From Chloroflexota bacterium (lineage in GTDB: Bacteria > Chloroflexota > Dehalococcoidia > Bin125): a stretch of 11,751 nucleotides of DNA. Below the pieces are notes generated by a model. That model saw nothing but the letters and a program-made list of their open reading frames with translations. It did no database searches and was not told where the DNA came from. The stretch covers positions 1-11,751 of the forward strand of contig JAPOXB010000114.1 in the NCBI GenBank assembly GCA_026707335.1. The letters run 5' to 3'. Position 1 is the first letter of the stretch. Each line of letters begins with the position of its first letter. A program made the position numbers and the translations under genes. Below are positions 1 through 6,461 of the stretch, one piece after another.

Positions 1-54
1 GGGAGCGCATACTAGGCGGCCCGCGCCCCGGTCCGCACGCTGAGGAGCCCCACG

Positions 55-1239
55 ATGGACCTGCGGTTCGGCGAGAAAGAGGAAGCGCTGCGCGCCGAGG
101 TGCGCGACTTCCTGCGGGAGCACTTGCCCCGCGAGGACGACAACGGCGCAGGCGACGCTGCGGTCGCCGACACGGAGGACGACTTCGAGCGCGCCTGCGA
201 GTTCAACCGCAAGCTCGCCGATCGGGGCTGGATCGCGCCCGCTTGGCCCACGGAATACGGCGGCTTGGGCGCCTCGATCTACGAGCAGATGGTCTTCAGC
301 GAGGAGTTCGGCTACCACGGCGCGCCCGACACCGGCACGCGCGGCTTCGGCGTTGGCATGATCGGGCCGACGCTGATCATCCACGGCAACGACGAACAGA
401 AGGCCCGCTACCTGCCGGGCATCACCAGCGGCGAGGACGTCTGGTGCCAGGGCTACTCGGAGCCCGGCGCCGGCTCCGACCTCGCCTCGCTCCAGACCCG
501 TGCCGTCCGCGACGGCGACGATTACGTGGTCAACGGCTCCAAGATCTGGACCTCGGGCGGCCACCACGCCAACCAGATGTTCACCCTCGTCCGCACCGAC
601 CCGGACGCGCCCAAGCACAAGGGGATCAGCTTCCTGATCATCGACGACCTCAAGAACACGCCGGGCGTCACGATCCGGCCGCTGATCAACATGGCCGACC
701 GCCACCACTTCAACGAGGTGTTCTTCGAGGACGTGCGCGTGCCCGCCGGCAACCGCGTCGGCGAGGAGCACCGCGGCTGGTACGTGGGTATGACCCTGCT
801 CGACTACGAACGCTCCGGCATCGCCACGACCGCCTCCCAGCGCCGTACGCTCGAACTGCTCGCCGGCGACCTGCGCGATCGCGACGCGGCCACGCGGCAG
901 CGCCGTCGCAGCCAGCTCGCCGACCTCGTCGTCGCGAACAACGTCGCGACGTATCTGGGCTACCGCATCGGCCATATGCAGGCGTCGGGCCAGGTGCCGA
1001 ACCACGAGGCCAGCGTCGTCAAGATCTTCCAGTCGGAGCTGGGGCAACGGATCTTCAACTGGGGCGTGAATTACCTGGGCCTGGGCGGGCAGTTGCGCGC
1101 CGGCGACCCCCTCGCCCCGCACGGCGGCGACTTCCCCGAGGAGCACCTGCTCGCCGTGCCGACCACCATCTACAGCGGCACGAACGAGATCCAGCGCAAC
1201 ATCATCGCGCAGCGCGGCCTCGGGCTGCCCCGCGCCTGA
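55..1239 (+). CDS. Acyl-CoA dehydrogenase family protein
   Basis: Predicted FAD-dependent flavoenzyme that introduces the alpha-beta double bond into an acyl-CoA and passes electrons to an electron-transfer flavoprotein in the cytoplasm. It has 394 residues, the full length of the family. The N-terminal helical domain covers about 1-125. The middle beta domain has the flavin-binding signature GYSEPGAGSDLASL (133-146) and KIWTSGGHHA (163-172). The C-terminal helical domain ends with YSGTNEIQRNIIA (373-385), the second family signature. At the position of the catalytic Glu of medium-chain enzymes this protein has Ser374. Glu252, in LDYERSG, aligns with the alternative base of isovaleryl-CoA dehydrogenase, so it is probably still active. 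The start is set by GAGGAG at 42-47, seven bases before ATG. A stop-to-start gap of 18 bases follows before the next gene. The acyl substrate cannot be read from the sequence. Confidence 0.93.
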   Translation: MDLRFGEKEEALRAEVRDFLREHLPREDDNGAGDAAVADTEDDFERACEFNRKLADRGWIAPAWPTEYGGLGASIYEQMVFSEEFGYHGAPDTGTRGFGVGMIGPTLIIHGNDEQKARYLPGITSGEDVWCQGYSEPGAGSDLASLQTRAVRDGDDYVVNGSKIWTSGGHHANQMFTLVRTDPDAPKHKGISFLIIDDLKNTPGVTIRPLINMADRHHFNEVFFEDVRVPAGNRVGEEHRGWYVGMTLLDYERSGIATTASQRRTLELLAGDLRDRDAATRQRRRSQLADLVVANNVATYLGYRIGHMQASGQVPNHEASVVKIFQSELGQRIFNWGVNYLGLGGQLRAGDPLAPHGGDFPEEHLLAVPTTIYSGTNEIQRNIIAQRGLGLPRA

Positions 1240-1257
1240 CGGCCGCCGCCCGATCCC

Positions 1258-1650
1258 GTGGCACGGCTCTTCGTCGACGGCATGAACGTGATCGGCAGCC
1301 GTCCGACCGGCTGGTGGCGCGACCGTCCGGGCGCCGCCCGGGCGCTCCTGCGGCAGTTGCAGGACCTGCGGGCCCGGCACCCCGCCTCGGAGGACGATTT
1401 GGTGCTCGTCCTCGACGGACGGCCCCTGCCCGATCTGCCGGAGGGCCGCCACGACGGCGTCCTGGTCCTCTACGCGCGGTGGCCGGGCGCCGACGCCGCC
1501 GACGACCGGATCGTGGCGGAGCTGGAGCTCGACCCGCGCCCGCAGGAGGCGCTCGTCGTCACCTCCGACCGCGACCTGCGCGACCGCGTCACGCGGCTGG
1601 GCGCGCGCGTCGAGGGGGCCTCGGCGCTGCTGCGCCGGCTCGACGCGTGA
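1258..1650 (+). CDS. NYN-domain (YacP-like) predicted nuclease
   Basis: A 130-residue protein that is a single NYN/PIN-like domain. The family is predicted to cleave RNA with a metal ion held by conserved acidic residues, but no substrate is known for this branch. The opening VDGMNVIGSRP (6-16) is the hallmark, with Asp7 and Asn10. Further conserved acids are Asp53 in VLDG, Asp82/Asp83 in ADDRIVAEL, and Asp104/Asp106 in VVTSDRDLRDRV (100-111). The start is a GTG with no visible Shine-Dalgarno sequence. It lies 18 bases after the acyl-CoA dehydrogenase stop, so translation may depend on coupling. The frame starts exactly at the beginning of the domain, which supports this start. The family assignment is firm; the nuclease activity is inferred. 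Confidence 0.82.
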   Translation: MARLFVDGMNVIGSRPTGWWRDRPGAARALLRQLQDLRARHPASEDDLVLVLDGRPLPDLPEGRHDGVLVLYARWPGADAADDRIVAELELDPRPQEALVVTSDRDLRDRVTRLGARVEGASALLRRLDA

Positions 1651-1681
1651 CGCGCCCCGCCGCGCGCCCTACGGTGACCGC
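1647..1681 (+). promoter_or_regulatory. Candidate leaderless promoter for the APH/P-loop kinase gene
   Basis: GTGACG (1647-1652, -35-like, 4 of 6 to TTGACA) is followed after 17 bases by TACGGT (1670-1675, -10-like). Six bases then separate it from the GTG start at 1682, which would be the expected transcription start. No Shine-Dalgarno sequence is present. This geometry fits a leaderless mRNA, but it is inferred from sequence only. Confidence 0.4.
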
Positions 1682-3286
1682 GTGAGCCTGCCGCCCCACG
1701 TCGCCTGGCTGATCGACCACGCCCCCGGCCTGCCGCCGGGCGAATCCGGCCGGCTCGTGCAGACCCACATCAGCTTCGTCGTCCTCGCCGGCGACCGGGT
1801 CTACAAGGTCAAGAAGCCCGTCGACTTCGGCTTCCTCGACTTCACCACCGCCGACAAGCGCGCTCGCATGTGCGCCGCCGAGGTCGAGCGCAACGGCCGC
1901 CTCAGCCCCGACGTGTACCTGGGCGTCGAGCCGATCCGGCCGCGGGGCGACGGCTTCACGCTGGGCGTCGGCGGCCCCGGCGACGCGGAGCCCATCGACT
2001 ACGCGGTCGTCATGCGGCGCCTGCCCGCCGACGGCATGCTCGAATCGATCCTGGCGGAGGGTCGCGCGACGGCCGCACACGCCCGCGCCGTCGCCGAGGT
2101 CCTGGCGGACTTCCACCTGCGGGCCGAGCGCGGTCCGGCCATCACGGAGTTCGGCTCGCGGGCGGTCATCGAGGGCAACTGGACGGAGAACTTCGAGCAG
2201 ACGCAGGACGCCATCGGCGACAGCATCGACCGCGCGGCGTTCGACGCGATCCGCGCCTACGTCTCGCGCTTCCTCGACGGCAACGCGGGCCTGCTGCGCC
2301 GCCGCCGCGACGAGGGCTGGATCCGCGACGGCCATGGCGACCTCAAGGTGACCGCGGTCGCCTTCGAGCCCGCCGCCGGGGCCGGCCCCGGCGACGTCCG
2401 CGTCCTGGACTGCATCGAGTTCAACGACCGCATGCGCTACGGCGACGTGGCCGCCGACCTCGCCTTCCTGCGGATGGACTTCGCGTCGCGGGGCCGCCCC
2501 GACCTGGCGGATGAGCTGCTCGCCCGCTACCTGGCGCGCACGCTCGACGCCGACCTGCCGCTGCTGCTGCCCTTCTACGAGTGCTATCGGGCCTACGTGG
2601 TCGGCAAGATCAGCACCTTCGCCGCCGCCGACCCCCACCTCGCGGCCGCCGACCGGGAGACTGCCCGAAACAACGCCCGGCGCCACTTCCAGCTCGCGGC
2701 CGGCTACGCGGAGCGGGGGACGGGAGCGCGGCTGATGGTCGTCGCCGGGCCGAGCGGGAGCGGCAAGAGCACCCTCGCGACGGCTCTGGCCGGGCGGCTG
2801 GGCGCGCGCTGGCTCTCCTCCGACGTCGTGCGCAAGCGGCTGGCGGGCCTCGACCCCACGGCCGCGTCCGGCTCCGGCGTCGGGACAGGCCTGTACGACG
2901 CGGCCACGACGGCCCGCACGTACGACGCCCTGCTCGGCGAGGCCGAGACGAGCCTGCGCGACGGCCAGCCCGTCATCCTCGATGCGACGTTCGTCGATCC
3001 GGCCCAGCGCGATGCCGCGGCCGCGCTCGCCCGGCGGCTCGGCGTCCCCTGCGACGTGCTCGTTTGCCGGGCCTCCGCCGAGGTCGTGCGCGCGCGCATG
3101 CAACTGCGCGCCGCCGACCCGGCCGCCGTCTCGGAAGGCACGTGGGAGGTGTACGAACGCCAGCGCCCCGCCTTCGACGACGTGCGGCTGCCGCCGCCCG
3201 CCCGCGTCCACCAAATCGACAGCGGAGAAGCGCTCGCCCGGTCGGCGCCGGCCGCGCTGCGCCTGCTGCGAATCGCGGCGTCCTGA
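1682..3286 (+). CDS. Bifunctional APH-like kinase / P-loop ATPase protein
   Basis: A 534-residue fusion of two kinase-type domains, known in databases as the bifunctional aminoglycoside phosphotransferase/ATP-binding family; its physiological substrate is unknown. The N-terminal half (about 1-340) has the APH/choline-kinase fold: VYKVKKPVDFGFLDF (40-54) supplies the ATP-binding lysine, DGHGDL (216-221) is the catalytic loop, and DCIEFNDRMRYGDVAADLAFL holds the metal-binding Asp. The C-terminal half (about 350-534) is a small-molecule P-loop kinase with GPSGSGKST (356-364), SSDVVRKRL and LDATFVD. The position seven residues after the catalytic-loop His, normally Asn (His in close relatives), is Ala225. 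Resistance to aminoglycosides should not be assumed. The GTG start has no Shine-Dalgarno sequence but lies six bases behind a TACGGT box and may be leaderless. Confidence 0.88.
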   Translation: MSLPPHVAWLIDHAPGLPPGESGRLVQTHISFVVLAGDRVYKVKKPVDFGFLDFTTADKRARMCAAEVERNGRLSPDVYLGVEPIRPRGDGFTLGVGGPGDAEPIDYAVVMRRLPADGMLESILAEGRATAAHARAVAEVLADFHLRAERGPAITEFGSRAVIEGNWTENFEQTQDAIGDSIDRAAFDAIRAYVSRFLDGNAGLLRRRRDEGWIRDGHGDLKVTAVAFEPAAGAGPGDVRVLDCIEFNDRMRYGDVAADLAFLRMDFASRGRPDLADELLARYLARTLDADLPLLLPFYECYRAYVVGKISTFAAADPHLAAADRETARNNARRHFQLAAGYAERGTGARLMVVAGPSGSGKSTLATALAGRLGARWLSSDVVRKRLAGLDPTAASGSGVGTGLYDAATTARTYDALLGEAETSLRDGQPVILDATFVDPAQRDAAAALARRLGVPCDVLVCRASAEVVRARMQLRAADPAAVSEGTWEVYERQRPAFDDVRLPPPARVHQIDSGEALARSAPAALRLLRIAAS

Positions 3287-3304
3287 GCCGCCGCCCGGCG
3301 CGGT

Positions 3305-3334
3305 TTGCTTGTCCGGCGATCCTCCGTCTGGTAT
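3305..3334 (+). promoter_or_regulatory. Candidate promoter of the SDR gene
   Basis: In the 104-base gap before the SDR gene, TTGCTT (3305-3310) and TGGTAT (3329-3334) are separated by 18 bases. This is the most T-rich stretch of the gap. A transcript would start about 50 bases before the ATG. The match to consensus is partial. Confidence 0.28.
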
Positions 3335-3390
3335 CCAACTTTGGCGGGCCGAACGCGAGGCGCGGCTCGGCCGACGACCAGGAGGACGGC

Positions 3391-4317
3391 ATGGGACGGC
3401 TCGACGATCGCATCTGCGTTATCACGGGGGCGGGACGGGGCATCGGCGCCGCGCTGGCCAAGACGCTGGCCGCCCAGGGCGCGAAGCTCGTCGTCAACGA
3501 CCTCGGCGGCGCCATCGACGGCAGCGGGGAGGACCAGGGGCCGGCTCGGGAGGTCGCCGACGAGATCACGGCCGCCGGCGGCCAGGCGGTCGCCAACTTC
3601 GGCGACATCTCCAGCTACGAGCAGGCCGAGGGGCTGATCCAGCAGGCGATCGACACCTACGGCGGCGTCGACGTGCTGATCAACGTCGCCGGCATCCTGC
3701 GCGACCGGATGCTGTTCAACATGACTGAGAAGGAGTGGGACGACGTCATCCGGGTGCACCTGAAGGGCACCTTCAACACCAGCAAGTTCGCCTCGATCCA
3801 CTGGCGCGCCGAGCGCAAGGGCCACTACCGGATGATCAACTTCACCTCGGTGTCGGGCCTCTACGGCAACCCCGGCCAGCCCAACTACTCGGCCGCCAAG
3901 CTCGGCATCGTGGGGTTCACGCTGTCCTCGGCCAACGCCTTGGGCCGCTACGGCGTGACCTGCAACGCGATCTCGCCCGGCGCGCAGACGCGCATGATCG
4001 ACGACATCCCCGCCGACCGGCGGCGCTTCGGCATCGAGCCCACCCAGGACGACAAGCGATCGCCGCTGAACATCGCGCCGCCCGTGGTGTACCTCGCCAG
4101 CGAGGAGTCGGACTGGCTGAGCGGCCGCGTGATCGGGGCGCGCGGCTACCAGATCGAACTCGTCGCCAACCCGGTCACGGAGGCGACGATCTACAGCGAC
4201 AAGATGTGGGGCATCGACGAGGCCTGCGAGGAGATGGAGAGCGTCTTCCGCCCCCTGATCGAGGGCAAGGCCCTCGGCCGCTATCCCCGCCCCTACGCCC
4301 ACCCGCAGGGCGAATAG
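3391..4317 (+). CDS. SDR-family dehydrogenase, MFE-2/(3R)-hydroxyacyl-CoA type
   Basis: A 308-residue short-chain dehydrogenase, probably oxidising a 3-hydroxyacyl-CoA with NAD+ in a beta-oxidation-like route. The Rossmann glycine motif is TGAGRGIG (12-19), and Asp37 in VVNDLGG suggests NAD(H) preference. NVAGILRDRM (98-107) replaces the usual NNAG. The catalytic residues are Ser153, Tyr166 and Lys170 (FTSVSG, YSAAK). The segments VVNDLGG, GILRDRM, RVHLKG and GNPGQPNYSAAKLG closely resemble the dehydrogenase domain of eukaryotic multifunctional enzyme 2 (HSD17B4), as I recall that sequence. No hydratase or sterol-carrier domain follows; about 60 C-terminal residues after the core are acidic and unassigned. 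AGGAGG at 3380-3385, five bases before ATG, fixes the start. It converges on the hydrolase gene with a 22-base gap. The exact substrate is uncertain. Confidence 0.9.
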   Translation: MGRLDDRICVITGAGRGIGAALAKTLAAQGAKLVVNDLGGAIDGSGEDQGPAREVADEITAAGGQAVANFGDISSYEQAEGLIQQAIDTYGGVDVLINVAGILRDRMLFNMTEKEWDDVIRVHLKGTFNTSKFASIHWRAERKGHYRMINFTSVSGLYGNPGQPNYSAAKLGIVGFTLSSANALGRYGVTCNAISPGAQTRMIDDIPADRRRFGIEPTQDDKRSPLNIAPPVVYLASEESDWLSGRVIGARGYQIELVANPVTEATIYSDKMWGIDEACEEMESVFRPLIEGKALGRYPRPYAHPQGE

Positions 4318-4339
4318 CCGCCGGTGTGGGCCGCGGCCG

Positions 4340-5305
4340 TCAGTCCGCGACCGCCGCCGCCAGGAACTCGTCCATCCGCCGGTTGGCCTCCCGGCCGATC
4401 TCGAGGTTCGGCATGAGGTTGAAGCCGTGCACGCCGCCGGGGTACAGCGCCAACTCGGCCGCGTTCCCGGCCGCGACCCAGCGCGCGTACATCCACAGCG
4501 TGTCGTCGAGCAGCGGGTCGAGCGTCCCCACCGAGAACAGCGCCGGCGGCATGTCGTGCAGCCGCGCGTACGACGGCGACACGTCGGGGTCGCGCCGATC
4601 CTGCGTCGGCGCGTAGTGGTCGTAGAACCAGCGCATCGCCGGCAGCGGCACGATGTACTGCTGCGGCGCCTGCGACTGGCTGGGCGTCTCCGACAGGTCG
4701 AACGCGCCGTAGAGCAGGTTCGCCGCCCGGAAGCCGGTGAAGCCGTGGCGGTCGCGCATGCGCAGCAGCGTCAGCGCCGAGAGGTGCCCCCCCGCCGACC
4801 CACCGCCGATCACCAGCCGGTCCGTGCCGAACTCGGCCGCGGCGCGTTCCGCCAGCCAGACCGCCGCCGCCTCGCAGTCGTCCGGGCCCGCCGGGTAGGG
4901 GTGCTCGGGCGCGAGGCGGTACTCCACGCTCACGACGACGCAGCCCGTGCGCCGCGCCGACGCCGCCAGCAGATCGTCCTGCTGGTCGAACGCGCCCAGC
5001 ACCCAGCCACCCCCGTGGATGTACAGGTAGACGCCCTGCGGCTCGCCGGGCGGCCGGAAGAGGCGGATCGGGATCGGGCCGGCCGGACCCGGAATCGTGC
5101 GGTTCTCGGCGTTCTCGTCGAGGACGAGGGGCGCAAACGGGCCGCGACCCTCCACCTGGGCGCGGCGCACGTCGGCCGGCTCCTGCTCCGCCAGGGGCGT
5201 CTCGGCCGCCATCGCCACGGCCAGTTTCTCGTTGAAGGCGGCCGTCTCCGGCGTGATCGCCGACGGCGCGAACAGGGCGGGGTCGATCCCCGGCGTCTGA
5301 CTCAT
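4340..5305 (-). CDS. HSL-family alpha/beta hydrolase (esterase/lipase)
   Basis: A 321-residue carboxylesterase of the hormone-sensitive-lipase family, expected to hydrolyse short-chain esters or lactones. The oxyanion-hole motif HGGGWV is at 97-102. The nucleophile Ser170 sits in GGGSAGGH (167-174, family pattern GDSAGG). Asp263 in TLDPLLDD and His293 in GGVHGF complete the triad, so all catalytic residues are present. No signal peptide is visible, so it is likely cytoplasmic. The start ATG (MSQTPGID) is preceded on the minus strand by GGAGAGGA about five bases upstream. Longer readings of the frame run into the neighbouring cyclase gene and are unnecessary. It lies 62 bases downstream of the cyclase gene on the same strand, so the two are likely co-transcribed. 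A TATGAT box in the gap may give it an extra promoter. Confidence 0.93.
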   Translation of the reverse strand: MSQTPGIDPALFAPSAITPETAAFNEKLAVAMAAETPLAEQEPADVRRAQVEGRGPFAPLVLDENAENRTIPGPAGPIPIRLFRPPGEPQGVYLYIHGGGWVLGAFDQQDDLLAASARRTGCVVVSVEYRLAPEHPYPAGPDDCEAAAVWLAERAAAEFGTDRLVIGGGSAGGHLSALTLLRMRDRHGFTGFRAANLLYGAFDLSETPSQSQAPQQYIVPLPAMRWFYDHYAPTQDRRDPDVSPSYARLHDMPPALFSVGTLDPLLDDTLWMYARWVAAGNAAELALYPGGVHGFNLMPNLEIGREANRRMDEFLAAAVAD

Positions 5306-5341
5306 GACGGTCCTCTCCCAGTCGTGGCGCGGTTGCGCCGG

Positions 5342-5347
5342 ATCATA
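5342..5347 (-). promoter_or_regulatory. Candidate -10 element before the HSL hydrolase
   Basis: On the minus strand this reads TATGAT, five of six matches to TATAAT, in an otherwise GC-rich 62-base gap between the cyclase stop and the hydrolase start. No clear -35 hexamer is seen. It may give the hydrolase its own transcript in addition to read-through from the cyclase gene. Confidence 0.3.
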
Positions 5348-5367
5348 GCGGGTCGCGGCGCCGCCGC

Positions 5368-6294
5368 TCAGAACATCGCGATGGGGTTGACTGGACTCCC
5401 CGTACCCCCTTTCACGACCAGGGGCAGCACCATGAGCAGGAACTCGTAGCGGCCCTGCGCGGCGCAGTACGCCGCCAGCGGCTCGAGCAGCGCGTTGTCG
5501 AGCAGCGGCAGGCCGTAGGCCGGGATGACGCCATGCACGCCCCAGTCCAGCTCGTAGCCGGTGGGCTTCAGGTCCATCAGGTCCCAGCCCAGCAGCGCGA
5601 CGTCGTTGTCGCGCAGGAAGGGCAGGCAGGTGGCGTGCAGGCCGGGGATCGGCGGCTGGCCCGGGATCTTGCCCGGCCGCGCCGCGTAGAACGCCTCGCG
5701 TCCGTTGCAGATCAGCAGCGCGTCGCCCGGCTCCAGCGCGACCCCCTGCGCCTGCGCGATCTCCGCCAGCTCCCAGCCGTGCACCGGCGCGTCCTCCTCC
5801 ACGAAGTCCACCCCCCGGTGCCGGGTGACGTCGAGCAGGACGCCCCGCGTCACGATCCCGCCCTGGAAGGCCGCCACGTCGTTCTTGCGAGCGCCGCGCG
5901 GGGTCAGCGTCGCGGCCGGGTCGCGGCCGTTGTAGAGGCCGTCCGGGCCCCAGATGTGGCAGAGCGCGTCGATGTGCGTCGTCGTGTGGCCGTGGTACTC
6001 GATGCCGTAAAAGTCCGACGCCCCGCCCCAGCCCAGGTTGCGGTCGTCCCACATCGTGTAGTGCTGGGCCGGCTTCGGGTTCGTCGGCGACAGCTGCGTC
6101 GGCAGCGGCCGGCTGAGCGACACTGTCTCACCGGTCCGCACGAGGGCGGCCGCCCGCGCCCGCTTGGCCGGCGTGATCAGGTTGACCGTGCCGCGCTCGT
6201 CGTCGGCGCCCCAGCGGCCCCAGTTGCTGCGGCCCCAGAGCTGCTCGTTCACCTCATCCTGCGTGGGCAGCCGCCGGGCGGCATCGTCGGGCAT
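5368..6294 (-). CDS. Cyclase-family metal-dependent hydrolase
   Basis: A 308-residue member of the cyclase family (Pfam Cyclase, which includes bacterial kynurenine formamidase). These proteins use a divalent metal to hydrolyse amide, lactone or related bonds. The metal-binding motif is visible as HGHTTTHIDALCH (101-113), giving His101, His107, Asp109 and His113. Other family-like segments are GVLLDVTRHRGVDF (151-164), LEPGDALLICNG (187-198), HATCLPFLRDNDVALLGWD (220-238) and GTGSPVNPIAMF at the C-terminus. Length is above that of classic kynurenine formamidases (about 210 residues) and matches the longer cyclase-family branch. The start MPDDAARR is chosen because AGGAGG lies five bases before it. 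No other tryptophan-catabolism gene is nearby, so a kynureninase pathway is not supported. It probably forms an operon with the downstream esterase. Confidence 0.9.
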   Translation of the reverse strand: MPDDAARRLPTQDEVNEQLWGRSNWGRWGADDERGTVNLITPAKRARAAALVRTGETVSLSRPLPTQLSPTNPKPAQHYTMWDDRNLGWGGASDFYGIEYHGHTTTHIDALCHIWGPDGLYNGRDPAATLTPRGARKNDVAAFQGGIVTRGVLLDVTRHRGVDFVEEDAPVHGWELAEIAQAQGVALEPGDALLICNGREAFYAARPGKIPGQPPIPGLHATCLPFLRDNDVALLGWDLMDLKPTGYELDWGVHGVIPAYGLPLLDNALLEPLAAYCAAQGRYEFLLMVLPLVVKGGTGSPVNPIAMF

Positions 6295-6299
6295 CGCAT

Positions 6300-6305
6300 C
6301 CTCCT
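6300..6305 (-). promoter_or_regulatory. Shine-Dalgarno site fixing the cyclase start
   Basis: AGGAGG on the minus strand with a 5-base spacer to the ATG at 6294. It selects the MPDDAARR start over a longer in-frame reading that begins upstream at 6381. Confidence 0.8.
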
Positions 6306-6330
6306 TGCCTGGATCGTCGTCGCGGCGGGC

Positions 6331-6336
6331 AGGATA
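6331..6336 (-). promoter_or_regulatory. Candidate -10 element for the cyclase-hydrolase pair
   Basis: TATCCT on the minus strand, 36 bases before the cyclase ATG, in the divergent gap shared with the phosphatase gene. The hexamer CTATCC (GGATAG on the plus strand) occurs twice, at 6332-6337 and 6350-6355, exactly 18 bases apart. The two copies could be alternative -10 boxes or an operator. No good -35 is visible. Confidence 0.25.
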
Positions 6337-6402
6337 GGCGCAATCGGCGGGATAGCGGGCGCCCGTCAGCCGCCCCAGCACGACCCGGCCCCGGCCGGGC
6401 GC

Positions 6403-6408
6403 TACGCT
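6403..6408 (+). promoter_or_regulatory. Candidate -10 element of the phosphatase gene
   Basis: TACGCT, similar to the TACGGT boxes at 1670 and 11626, 53 bases before the GTG start. ACGACC (6380-6385) lies 17 bases upstream as a poor -35 (3 of 6). Weak call. Confidence 0.22.
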
Positions 6409-6449
6409 GCCGGGGACGATCCGCCCGCATCCCCCTCGCCTCGACCTTG

Positions 6450-6455
6450 AAGGGA
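6450..6455 (+). promoter_or_regulatory. Shine-Dalgarno site fixing the phosphatase GTG start
   Basis: AAGGGA with a 6-base spacer to GTG 6462. It lies just after the in-frame TTG at 6447, which would leave that start without a ribosome-binding site. Confidence 0.6.
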
Positions 6456-6461
6456 CGCCCC

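Noticed and set aside
1..54. The tail of an upstream gene, for example a frame ending at the TAG at 13-15
   Set aside because: Only four codons are visible, so no frame can be preferred. The minus-strand open frame crossing here is a shadow of the dehydrogenase gene.
1682..2700. An aminoglycoside resistance gene
   Set aside because: The HGDL loop alone is not enough. The protein belongs to a fused APH/P-loop family without known resistance function, and one metal-site residue is replaced.
1589..3214. A long minus-strand open frame opposite the APH/P-loop kinase gene
   Set aside because: No recognisable motif and shadow-type composition; the plus frame has both kinase motif sets.
5368..6294. 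A kynurenine formamidase (kynB) in tryptophan breakdown
   Set aside because: The protein is about 100 residues longer than typical KynB, and no kynureninase or tryptophan dioxygenase gene is present.
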